64,000 bases of DNA, from NCBI GenBank assembly GCA_014898415.1, contig RCTD01000028.1, positions 310,001-374,000 on the forward strand. Direction: 5' to 3'. Shown here piece by piece: positions 1-11,701 of this stretch. This stretch comes from Stromatinia cepivora. Lineage: Eukaryota > Ascomycota > Leotiomycetes > Helotiales > Sclerotiniaceae. Position 1 is the first letter of the stretch. Each line of letters begins with the position of its first letter. A program made the position numbers and the translations under genes. Under the pieces are notes generated by a model. It worked only from the letters and a program-made list of their open reading frames with translations, was not told where the DNA came from and searched no databases.

Positions 1-3000
1 TAAAAATTAAAAAAGAATAATAGGATTTGTAATTTGTTATAAAACTAATAATACTTTATAATTGTTTATTAACAAATAATATATATTTGTATATACTTTT
101 TTATATTTTTTATTATATTAAACCAGAAATACTTGTTTTTCAGGATCTCCCAGATTTTCTTGATACCTTAATAATCTTTTATAAAATCATTATAATGAAC
201 CTTCAAAATTTCGATTTTTATAATTCTATTTAATAATATAAAGACGTATCTATTATAAATAAATAAACTATTAGTATTGATTTTTCAAAATACAGTATCT
301 TCAATTAAATCATATTGATATTTTAAATACTCTTTGTTTTTTATAAAATTATTATTTTTTGAAATCATAATAAAGCATTTTTCATTAATTCCAATATTAA
401 TTCAAATATTATTTTGTTATTAATTAATATATTAATTATCCAATATAATATCGATTATTTATAATTAATTTTTATCAACGATCCTTTAAAATCATATAAA
501 AACAAACTATATCTCTTTTATTAAAAAAAGTTTATAATATTCTATAAAAAATTTGTTTCTACTTTCAAAAAAAAAGAAAATTGCGATTATTATCGTAATA
601 CTTTTCAATTTATTTTGTAATATAAATAATATTTCGTTGATATTATTTATATTTTCTATATAATCTAATTATCTCAATAGATTATTGATAGAATTTAATT
701 TGCCCAATCTATATATAATTATAAAATCGTAAACAATCAAAATTTCGGTTCATTATACTTATCTATTATTGAATTCTTTTTTTTTATAAAGTATTAAAGA
801 TTATTATAATCCATTTTAATTATAATAATATATCGATTACTTGTAATATAATATTATTATTAAATAAAAGCTATATAAATAGTCAAAAGTTCCTAATTAT
901 AAGTAAAGTATCTTTATTTTGTTAAATTGAATTTTCGCGAATAGAAAGTAATAAGATATTATCGAGAAATAATAGGATCATTTAATTATCAGGGAATAAT
1001 TGAGAGAGTATATATTTTAATACAAATTCAAAAATATCGATTTCGATTAAGATTCGGAATGCTGGATCAAAATATCAGAGTATCGATATTGTAATAAAGG
1101 TTTCTTTTAAATTATTAAAAGCATTTTGAGCTTTTCTTATTTATTTGAATTTTAATATAATCTTTCCTTTTTTGGTATTTTGTAACAAGTTTATTAAACT
1201 ATAGACAATTTGCAAATAAACTATAATAAACTATTAATAGAAATTTACAAAATCTAAAAAGACTTGAATTTCGTAAAGGAATATCGATATAGACCATTTA
1301 ATAATGATTTGAATTCTGTTTAATTCTATAATGATACTCTTCCTTAATATAATAAAACCTAGGAATTCCATTTTGTATATATAGAATATATATTTCTTTG
1401 ATTTGATATAAAATTTATATTCAAACAATTTGACGAAGACTCTATAGATATCAATAATATAGATTTCCTTATTTTTAGAATAAATAAAAATATTATCAAA
1501 GTATATAATACAAATATTATCTATAAGATTGATAAATGCTTGATTAATATATATTTGAAAGATAATAGGGATATTAATCAGATTGAAAGGTATAATTAAA
1601 TATTCGAACTATTTATAATAGATATAGAATACTATTTTCCATTCATTATTTTTCTATATATATATTCAATGATATATATCTTTAAGATCGAATTTTGTAA
1701 AGAAAACCCTTTGCTTTAAATGATCCAATGATTCATTAATTAAAGGTAAAAGGGTATAATCCTTTTTTGTAATCCAATTAAAACTATAATAATCGATATA
1801 TAATTAATAACTATTTTCTTTCTTTAAAATAAATATAATCAAAGTTTCAACAGAATTAATTGAATAACAAATCCAATCTTTCTTTTAGTATTCTTCAAAA
1901 TATTTTTGTAGAATTATTAATTCCTTTTCCGAAAAAGTATATATTGATTTTCAAAAGAAGATTGATCCGGGTTCAAAGTTAATATAATATTTCATCAAAT
2001 AATAATTAAGAAATATATTACTTTTATCTTCAAAGAAGACTTTCTTATATTCCTTATATTTAAAAAATATTTACAAAAATAATAATATAAAAATATTCTT
2101 AAAGTTTGATAATGCTCTTACGGTTAATTAGATTTCAAATAGTAATATATAGATTTTGATTCTGGCCTTTATTTCTTTATATAATTCCTTAATTATTATT
2201 ATTTCAAGATCTCATAATACAGATTTGAAATGAAACGAAATCGATTACCAATCGATATCCGGGTTTATTATTTGAAGCCAAAGTAACCCTAAAATAATAT
2301 CGATCCTTAATAAATCCAGAATAATAACAATAAATTAATAAATATACATCCTTTTTTTCTTATATTTATCTATTATTTCAATAACAAATCGATAATTATT
2401 ATAAAAGAATATACTAATCCTATTAATTGATACTAATAAAATACCTTTACCGAAATCAAAAGCTCAATTCTATTCGATACATTTGTTTTATTGAATAATA
2501 TTAATCTGCACTCCAGAATCAATAAAATAATACATCTTCATCAGAATATTATCGACCTTAAAATTTACTTCGATAATTAGAATAATATATTCCTTTTATT
2601 GAAAACCCAAAATCACCAGAACAATTAAAGTTATTATTAAATCGTAATATTTCCCTAATTATTATCTTATAAAGAATATACAAAGCAATTGTAAACAGAA
2701 TAATTATCTTTACACTATCAACAAATATATAAATTGATATATCCTTTCGAATAATAATCCAATTACTAATAACAGTAACATTGCAATTCCCATTCTCAAT
2801 AATCTTCTTTTGAAATTTCTTTATCTTTTTTTTCTATAAAAAGAGATTTAAAATATTGAAATCATAATTGTATATTATTAATCAATAATAAATTATTCTA
2901 TTTCTAAGATTATCTATTTTGAAGAAAATTAAAAGAATAATTGAATTATATAAAAGGATTATTTTATTTTCAACTACAAAATATATCGAAGGAGTTTATT

Positions 3001-4740
3001 ATATAATATATTTTATTTATATTCTTCAAACAATATATTTATTTAATTAATTCGTTTCTACTTTCTAATTATTAAAATGATTCCGAAATTCTTTTTATAA
3101 TATAAAGAAATAGATCTACTAAGAAATATTCTTTTCAAATACTTTCCACCTTTAATTCGATCTCCTTCTTTAAACTATCGAAATATATTATAAAATTATT
3201 TATATTTTATATAAATTATTATTTAATATAAATTATTTATTATATAACCAAATATTAACAATTATCTTTATCTAATATTATATTATATATATATTCCCTA
3301 AACTCTTTTTATAATATATTAAAATCTATTATCCCACTTTTATATCAATATCAAATTACAAAAGATTATTTTTGGAAATATTAAATAATATAATCTATTT
3401 TCTTTTGATTTATCAAAAATAATATTTATTATTATTCCGAAATATAAATTCAATTTAAAAGAAAAAATCTTTTATTTCTATAATAATAGAATTCTTATAA
3501 AATAAGAATTTTTGAAGTTTCAAGGATCTTCCTTGAAAAACTGGAATGAAATTAAATATCATTTTTTTATTATTAACAATTATTATTAATAAATTAATTA
3601 TTCTTTTTTATATAAAACAAATAAAGATCTTTTCGATCTATTATTGATTTTTCGATTTAAAGATTTCGAACTTTTTTTATATATTTTCGAATCTTTATAT
3701 TAATTTTATTTTAAATTATATAATAAATTAACAATTTAATACCGATACCTTATTTTCATTATTGTTTTAAATCCTCAATATATTTTCTCCTCGAATTTGA
3801 AAGATATTTGAATTGATTGACAGATCTGGAATGTTTCTTATTCCTATTATGATTATTCGAAAGGATACCAATAATGATTAATTAACAAATTGCTTTTGAA
3901 AATAAAATAAAAAGAATTATCAAAATTACAAATAACAAAGAATTAATTAATTTTAAAACAATTATAAAACTTTTCATTATTCTTTTCTAATTAAAAGAAT
4001 TTCTTTCTTTTAAATTCAATAAAGAACAATATCGAAACGATAACAAATTATTGATCATATATTAGAATTTAGTAAATATAGAGATTTTGCAAAGTTTTCT
4101 AATCAATCGATAGTAGACCATTAATTGTATATTTGCCTTTAACAATAAATCTGCTTCCTTATAAAGATTCCTAGCTTTACTAATAACATTCTTCTAATAA
4201 CCGTAACAAATAAATCTTTCAAAATATATTAAATAATTATAATAAAAATAGATGTCATTATTTGATCAAATAAAAATACTATATACTCATTTAATAATTA
4301 ATAATAGATTTAAGAAGAAACAAAAAGATTCTAATAAAATATTATCAATTATATTCAAAAAAATCTAATCTATTATTATAAATACTAATCTATTCGAAAA
4401 CTAAAATACTAATTCTATCAATAACATTATAATGATTTACAAAATATAAAACAATATAATTTATCTGATCAAAAATAAACCAAATAATTTTTAAAATTGT
4501 TTTAAAAAGATAATAATATATAATATAATATTATAGAAAAAGAATTATAAAGGAAATCAAAAATCTTAAAAATATTAATTAAATATAATTGATTATATAA
4601 AAGCAAATAAGATTTCAAAAAAAAAAAACATTATTACAGATTTATTATTTGTTTTTAATTAATATAAATACCTCAAATATCTACTATTCTCTATATAATC
4701 AAAAGTACTTTTGTATGTTTTTCTTTCTTATATAGAATAT
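1..4740 (-). mobile_element. RIP-degraded Ty3/gypsy LTR-retrotransposon, partial
   Basis: The stretch is extremely AT-rich and full of stops, but read on the minus strand it keeps the gypsy pol order. A gag-like segment is faintly readable at about 3480-3160. An aspartic protease core reading FIDSG lies near 2500-2540. Reverse transcriptase runs from about 1840 to 1230. RNase H follows at about 1200-900, with a tract like the family FDP..I.ID. An integrase N-terminal zinc-finger region is at about 290-115, reading EILKVHYNDF and NKYFW. The integrase core lies beyond base 1. Changes are mostly G-to-A and C-to-T in effect (for example catalytic DD to DN), the signature of RIP in ascomycetes. 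Composition returns to normal near 4740. No LTR pair could be delimited. The element cannot be functional. Confidence 0.85.
1230..1840 (-). pseudogene. reverse transcriptase fossil (Ty3/gypsy)
   Basis: Reading from high to low coordinates, the minus strand gives in order: an equivalent of VDYR.LN (reads IDYYSFNWITKKDYTLLPL), FTKFDLKDIYH for the family FTKLDLR.AYH, FEYLIIPFNLINIP for FEYLVMPFGLTNAP, IIYFDNIFIYSKN for the catalytic VVYLDDILIYSK, and MEFLGFIIL followed by VQVFLDFVNFY-like sequence for the connection segment. The second catalytic aspartate has become asparagine and stops interrupt the frame, so it is dead. The longest surviving open stretch is 64 codons at 1234-1428. The call rests on the conserved order and spacing of these blocks. 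Confidence 0.85.
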
Positions 4741-5505
4741 CATTGTATTATCTAAGGTCCTACCACCACCGTGATAAATTTTTACTAAGAAACCGAAAAT
4801 TTATAATACTTTAATCGGCTGATTTTCATTATATAAATTTTCAACCTGCGTAATAATACTATTGATTAAAACCCCTGTATATGGGCTAAGCACAGTTATT
4901 TTTTGACGTGTTTTACAATAATCTCCGTAACTTGTCGATGGGGCCAGAAAGTATATCACACTCCACTATTAAGCACATACCACAAAAAGGTAAACTATAA
5001 GCGGAATAGGGGCCCGTATTTAGGTGGAGTGTAATATACTTTCTGACAGCTCGAGTATTCAATGGCCGAACCTAGCTAGATCACCGCCTTAACACATTCA
5101 GGGTTCAATGGCCTAGATCAATTTGAAAGTACCCTAACAATAGAATTCTGCTGATATATCGCCTAATCAAAGTTAGACGTTCAGTTGTGGGCATACCAAG
5201 CCCTGCGGCTAAAAGTCGTGGAGGCTGTACCAGTACATATCCGTTCGCTTGTAAAGATAATTTATAGTTCCATGAGTCCCCAAAAAAGAAGACTGGGGGT
5301 CTCCACATAAATGTCGATTACATGGCAATGATGCTGCTGCCAGGAACCCCCCACCCCCCACAAAAAAGAACTCCAGTACAATGATGGATATCTCTCCGTA
5401 ATGCTGTCCGCTAATATTCGAATTCCATTCATGCGCCGTGCGCCTTGCATCCATATATCATGTGCTCTTTATCGCAAAAATTCTCATATGTCCAAAAGCT
5501 TACCT
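4741..5505. other. transition zone, no gene seen
   Basis: Composition changes from the AT-rich fossil to ordinary genomic DNA. It contains the 22-bp inverted repeat listed separately and a C-run plus A-run near 5348-5365. Short open frames at 5105-5454 resemble nothing I know. The distal part should include the 3' untranslated region of the gene ending at 5506. Confidence 0.5.
4945..5045. repeat. 22-bp inverted repeat around 57-bp spacer
   Basis: The left arm 4945-4966 reads cagaaagtatatcacactcc plus ac. The right arm 5024-5045 is its reverse complement with a single transition mismatch. The total is 101 bp, just outside the retrotransposon fossil. Size and symmetry fit a MITE-like or solo terminal-inverted-repeat element, or a transcribed hairpin. 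No target-site duplication was identified. Confidence 0.6.
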
Positions 5506-8500
5506 TTATCTCCTCACTGATCCCATTCGTGAAGCTACTTTTACGGGTGCCGGTAATGATTTAGTAAATGTATCGCGTTCTGAATAGAAGTGTTAGCAGG
5601 CAACGAGTGATATTGTGAACAGCAATGTGTTCTTTTGTCGCCGATCGATTGGAGTAGATAAACAACAGTTTTACTAGAAAGCCGGAAAACCAGGCACAGA
5701 TTGGGGTGTGGGTAAATTCAATTGGAATAAAACATCGCACATACCGGCTTCTGTGTCAAATGCTATTGTGATATCATCATGCTCGCCAGGGTAGTCAGGC
5801 ATCTGAGGGATGTTAGTCTATTGATGTTCGTGGTGGTACAATAATGTTGGTATTTTATAAAAAGAAAAAGAAGAAAAAAAGACTTACGTCTAAATTGACG
5901 AAACCACTATCCAATGCTGCTTGTCCCTCACCACGAGGCTTTGGCATAGAGAATTTTGCGTCAACAATGCGTAACGAAAACTTTCCACTCTTGCTTGAGC
6001 TCTCAAACGTATCCGTGGATTTCAAAGTGAAGCCCATACAGTCCCCGTGACTGAAATTTTCAAAGAAGGCAAGCAATTGTATGATTTTTTCTTTTTGAAC
6101 CAATTGCACTCTAGTTATGGCAGCATCCCATTTTTTATAAATGGGTACCACCATTCTTCGTCTCGAAATGCTGAAGGATGATGCCCTGCCATCGAAAACA
6201 ACGATAAATCCTGTCAATGCTGTTTGGAAAAGATGAAGCTCTCTTAAGCTGGGAAATACATAGGTGCGTGTTGTTTCGGCTCTCGCAATCGTCCCCAGAA
6301 CTTCAGCAAATTCCTTTGGAGGCTGATTTGATGCTTGTGTTTGAGTCGCCATAATAGTCATATCGTGCTGAGGTTGTCTAAATATCTTCAATTCATTGGT
6401 CGAGTGTAAGTCAAGTCGAAGTTTCAACTCCCCAGGTCCAATATTAAATCGGTCTGTGATTGTACCTGTTTTGAAGTCCATAATGACTCGTAAATGTTCC
6501 GAAAGAACGGTCTTGGTGTTTTGAATATCAACGGCATCTTCATTGATTATCCGGACACTTTGCCATTCCAAACCCCCGAGACGCGGTGCCAGGCCTCCTG
6601 GTTCCTCAATGACAAATGATCGAATGGGAGCTTCACCATAGACGGTCTCCTCACGTCCTATCACTCCGCCGGTGAGTAGGGCATGTAATCTAGCTCTCTG
6701 ATCTGCCTCCTCAAATGTAAAGACCATAGAGGACCTAGAATTTCCACCATCAATTTTTAACAGAAGTGCCGGATGGCCATTATCACCTCGTAGAAGGCTA
6801 AATTGAATGGGTATCGTGGGTGAGATATCTTGATCGATACCCCGTAAATTTTTGGTCATCTTTCCGGTCATAACAGCAAGTCGAAATCCCCTATGCTTTT
6901 TTCTGGGACCTGTAGCTGCTTTTTCGACAATGCTCTTCTCAAACAACCTCACCTCGCAGTTTGGCACGGCTTCTGCTGGGAATGACTGTGCGTGCTTGTC
7001 TTGGCCAAAGCATTGAAAAGCTTTGATGGTCATTTCGAAGACTATATCTTCGTCCTCGAGTCGGGCCAGACTTTGCCGAACGCTGTTTTGGAAGTCGTAA
7101 GAGCCCCTGAGACTCCTAAAGTCCTGTTGGGTACAATTAACCTGAAGCTCAAAGCCTCTCGGAAGCTGGATTTTGAGTGAGTTGTTCTTTTGCACCCAAG
7201 ACACATCATTCCACGTGGGGCCGCGAGTTTTGTCGTGCTGAATGATGAGCTTTAAGGTGCCACTTTGATTGGTTATCACGAAACTCAAATCTTCTTCATG
7301 ATTTGCTCGAACGATAGATAGAACACAAGGGCAACGGTAATGCTGTGAAGCTGCTTCCTCCAACAGGTAGACATCCACAAAGTGACGTCCATATGTGAAA
7401 CTTGTGCCTGAGTCACCCAATGGAAGAGCTCCAGATAAGGTCAACGTTGTATTGGGTCGCTGTAGTGATAGCAATGATCTGTCGCCTTCATCTCTCGTCC
7501 ATATTTGACTATCGTTACCTTGAAGCAATGGGGCGTCCTCACCCAGTGGCGGAAGAATGTTGTTACGCTTCATAGACTGCGTTTTCCTTATCAGCAAAAC
7601 TAGTTCACACCATGTTCATTGATGCTTACCATTGTTAACTTTTTTAAACCAGATAGTATTGCTTGACGTGATTCCAAGGCATCAATGATGTTATGCGGTG
7701 TATCTGCATTCCTTTGGTTGGTCATCTCGGGACATTTGGGAGCAATCTTTTCCATCAGCCAATATGCCTTGGCCAAATTTGTATACGCTTGTTGACGAGC
7801 AATTGCATTGTTCTGCATTGCTTCTGGAATCGTGGACCGATCTCTAATGCTACTCTCCAGCTCAGATCGGCCTTTGAGAAACCACCACAACCCACCTCTG
7901 ACGAGCTCTTCTAGTGAGCATGATGTGAGCAGTTTCAGTGACTCGGCTGAAAGTCTAAATAACGTGAACAGATGCGATGTACGTCTGGCAAAATCATTAA
8001 GGGCATCATCTCCTACAGCCATTGCAGCATCTTTCAGATTAAATGTTGGGGCTCGTGATTGGGGAGGGGGACTTCCGACCGCACTAACGGTGTTTGTAGT
8101 AGGGGTCCTTGAAAATGATGGACTCTCTTCGGCGACAGGAGGATTTAACTTCCCACTATCGCTGGGCGTATCGGGTCTCCCAAACGAATTCGTCGGCAAT
8201 CCTGGCGAAGAGCCTAATTGTGTATTCTTCATCGTGTTTAGATGAATAGCTTCCCCTGGGGGAGAATTCTCGTTTGCTGTCAAAGCTGCCAGCGCGAGAT
8301 CCCGTTCATCAAAAAGTCCCGACACCGCCCTTACCAACGCTTTGCCCTCTGATGCACGCATCGCCGCTTCCGCCTTGCCATTGAACGAGCTACGCGATCC
8401 AATTCTTGCATTACCATTATAGCTCGCCTCATTTCTTTGGTTTCCGTAGGGCTGAGCAGATTCCTTGTCTGACGCAGAGTCATCATCTGCTATTGTTGAG

Positions 8501-9036
8501 AAGCCTGTTTGCATACGTCGTAAAGGTCCTGGTCTAAACATATCGGGATTCCCAAATTTATCAGCAGGTCCCTGTGAGCCATAGGCCGGGGGACCCAGTC
8601 TTTGGTTTTGTTTCTGCTGTGGAATTGTTGCGGCTCGACTTCGCAGAGCTTCTGCAATCTCCACTGTTGGCGAAGCACATTCGTCACCTCCTTCGCCAAT
8701 TACTTCTGGTTGTGCTTCTGTAAACCTCACGGCCAACCCTTTCCTACTCCGTTTTGGGCTCGCAGATCGATTACGTCTAGCATTATTCACTTCGGCCGCC
8801 GTGGGCCATCGTCGTGCAGTGGATGTATTAATGCGGCCGAGGACAGGAGGTCGAGGAGGAGTATTCGCCGCCGCGGTAGATGATGTCGTGTACAGCTTAT
8901 CGATAGGTCCATGAAGAAAGTCGGATACCTCTTCTGCCGAGGATGGTTTCTTTTCCTTTTCCTTGCCAAATAACTTCCCCATCAATCGTCCTTTGAGCTG
9001 CTTGTGTTCAAGCTCTTTCCTATCCGTTGCCTCCAT
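5506..9036 (-). CDS. conserved ascomycete protein of unknown function (1,075 aa)
   Basis: I do not recognise a named family. Four exons fit: 9036-7630, 7576-5888, 5802-5745 and 5579-5506. Three GT-AG introns keep the frame and sum to 1,075 codons plus stop. The two small last exons replace a spurious poly-Phe tail that would come from reading into a T-rich intron. The N-terminal ~470 residues are mostly low-complexity and Ser/Pro/Arg-rich, starting with a charged segment (MEATDRKELEHKQLKGRLMG). Residues ~365-465 look helical. The C-terminal ~600 residues are ordered and beta-rich, and two or three stretches have the look of PH-like folds; the last ends DDITIAFDTEAG then ERDTFTKSLPAPV. No signal peptide or membrane segment is visible. 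A scaffold or lipid-associated role would be a guess. It is divergent from the tricalbin gene. Confidence 0.75.
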
Positions 9037-11701
9037 CTTCCCATTGACAATGATTTACCGAACCGTTCGAGATTGGAATCACGCATACGACAAGTAACAG
9101 CGGGCAGCAAATATTGTACTGACCAACTTCAAAGGAATGGATGAAGGAATATTAATAAAATGATGAATTGTGAATTGACAATGAGGATTAAAATGCAATT
9201 GTGATTGCAATGAAATAAATTTGACAGTATTCACTTGCGCGTCCAAGACTTCAGGGTTGATTATCTGGTCAGTATAATTAAGAAAGGGTATCCTACAAAC
9301 AAAATTGCCGCGAAATGAGGCAACAGCCAAGATAGTTGAGAGCCAAAATATCGCTGCAACGACAAGGGCGTCGTGGATCCTTACTTAAAAAGTGTTTCAG
9401 GAAACTCTTTTTTTTTTTTCATTTAATCGGTGTATGAATAAAAGTGTAAAAAGGCCCTGCGACATGTATCAAGTTTCCGAAGAATGAATGAGCCTCAACG
9501 GGGTGGAGACAAAGTGAACAAAGTTCTATTCACATTGAACCCAACCAGAAAGATCATTACTAGTAGGTAGGTAGGTATATTGGTGTTGTAAGAGGTTATG
9601 GGCGAAGGTCAATTCAATAATAACTATTATTATCAACTTCTTACAAGTTTTCCCATGTTCAATTGGTGTTGATGATATTTCGTGCATTGGCGAGGCTCAA
9701 TTCAATCAATGCACACAATACACAATGCAGGTGAAGTAGTAATTAGTTTACTAGGTAGATGCTGATTGTATTTCGTATATATAATTATCAATGAAACTCA
9801 ACTAAATGAATTTGATACAACCTCCCTATGCAAGACTAGGTATGCGAAGTAGATAGCCAAATAAATAATCCAATCGGCATTAGCTGTATTTTATATATAA
9901 AAGTTATCAGCATGTTGATTACCTAGACATCTTGATTTGAATCTGAAATCTCATCTACGAAATGGCACCTTCTTCCTTTCCTTCCAACATTGAAGGAACT
10001 TGATACATTCAAAGAGATTGCCAACGATGAACAACAACAAAACTACCACTGCAGATGATGTGATACAAAAAGTCTTCTACAGTGCAGGTATACAGTATAT
10101 CTCTTGATCTCGAATTGCCTTCATTGATCTCAGAGATCCAACTTAATTGGAAGATTTAACTCATGTGAAAGATCCAGTTCGTCGGAAAGATCCAACCTGT
10201 ATGACAGATTCAACTTATCTAAAAATGGTTTGATCCATGTAAAAGCAAGAGATCTAACCTCCCTATCTGAGAGAATCAACCTAGATAGGTATTTGAGAGA
10301 TTGTGTATTAGTGTCCATCCAACACATAATCTCCATATCTAACCCCGCCAGCTCACCTCCAGCAAATGCCACGCTCCTCCAGACTCTATCGTCTTTCCCG
10401 AATATCTGCAGCTCAACCAACTTTGCAGCTATTCTACTGCATCGGCCGTCTTACCGTATCCAGTCTGCAATACTTACGGAGATTATGCACAGAGGCAACG
10501 TGTGACAGGAACACCGAGGTAACAAGAGGGAATGGGAGGAGAAGATGTTTCTAATATTCATTACATATTTAATCCATGAAAAGGGTTTTATGGCTACCTG
10601 GCTACCTTACTATTCACATCAACGAGAGTAGAAATATGCTCGAACTCAGATTCAGCTGATCACTGATTCTTAATTGAATACTAGGTATCCGCAATGCAAA
10701 GAATTTTCAATTTCTTAAGATGTACCAGATTGGATGGGACATTCGAATGGCGATAAAACAACCTTGGGTACCCTATCGGTTCCCATTTATATCGTTTTAT
10801 ATCCCCTGTACTGCTGAAATTCTCTCTAGTATCTTTAATGGTCAGGGGAGAAAGAGGCACCTCCACCCTACCTCAAGCAACGTAATACCTTGGTTGTTGT
10901 GAATTGATGTGCACAAGGATTACAAAGTAGTATGATATAACATTAAGATCTTACCTGATGTAGTCAATACTACAGATCCATGGATAAGTGAAAGTGAGGA
11001 GCATCTACTTATTACCAACTAGGTAGGTATTTATTAGAAAAAGAAACATTCATATTTTAATAATTGAAAACAACTCAAAATTACAATGTTTCCTCAATAA
11101 CAAGGAACCACGTTCCACCATTCATTCATACGGTTATCAGGAAACAAACAAGAAGTCAAAAACCAAGGCTTGATTGTGAAATACCCTACTCTTTCTAAAC
11201 CCTTTTTTTTGGCCTTTGTCTGTCGTCATCTTTAATTCGTTTATGGAGATTATTACAAATTTCTTCTAACTTTAACATCTCAACCTCTTTCCAAAACATT
11301 CTCATAATACAGCCAACACTTGCAAAAGAAAAATTCGATTTGAAGCTCTGGATGATATTTTAAGGGTCGGTTCATGATCCATCACTTTCAAACTACTACT
11401 AAATTACCCAATTCTTTAGGTGGCTCGGATTGGTCCATTTAATTGAATTCATTACCTATCTCACTTCCCCGAAGCTTATAGCTTCTAGCCTCCTGCCATC
11501 ACTTCATAGCTCAATCCACTTCCCCTGCCCGTCAAATCAGTCTAAATCAAGACTCGCAAATAAGAGCTTCTCTTTTCTTATTTTGCTAAATACTTTTTCT
11601 AACGACACATCGTCGTTGTCGGGTTGAAGCCAGCACTTTTTTAAGTGACCTTTGGAACTCGGCAAACTTAATTGGTTTGGAACAGCACAACCACAGCAAA
11701 T
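9037..11701. promoter_or_regulatory. 2.7-kb divergent intergenic region
   Basis: It separates the unknown 1,075-aa gene (minus) from the tricalbin gene (plus), so it should hold both promoters and leaders. It contains T-runs near 9409 and 11206, GTAGGTAGGTA near 9563, and degenerate tandem repeats at 10130-10290. Short open frames of 60-116 codons occur on both strands but have no recognisable content. No RNA gene was seen. Confidence 0.4.
10130..10290. repeat. degenerate tandem repeat, unit about 22-25 bp
   Basis: Variants of a unit like agatccaact..a.tggaa recur about five to six times: agatccaacttaattggaag, agatttaactcatgtgaaag, agatccagttcgtcggaaag, agatccaacctgtatgac, agattcaacttatctaaa. 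Read on the minus strand they give a repeating LDLSDEL-like peptide, which I take as a by-product of the repeat and not as a gene. Confidence 0.55.

Noticed and set aside
2760..2830. Gag zinc knuckle in the gypsy fossil
   Set aside because: A CY.C-like stretch is present but too mutated to support a CCHC call.
11672..11701. Upstream start for tricalbin
   Set aside because: The codon there is TTG; the first ATG is at 11702.
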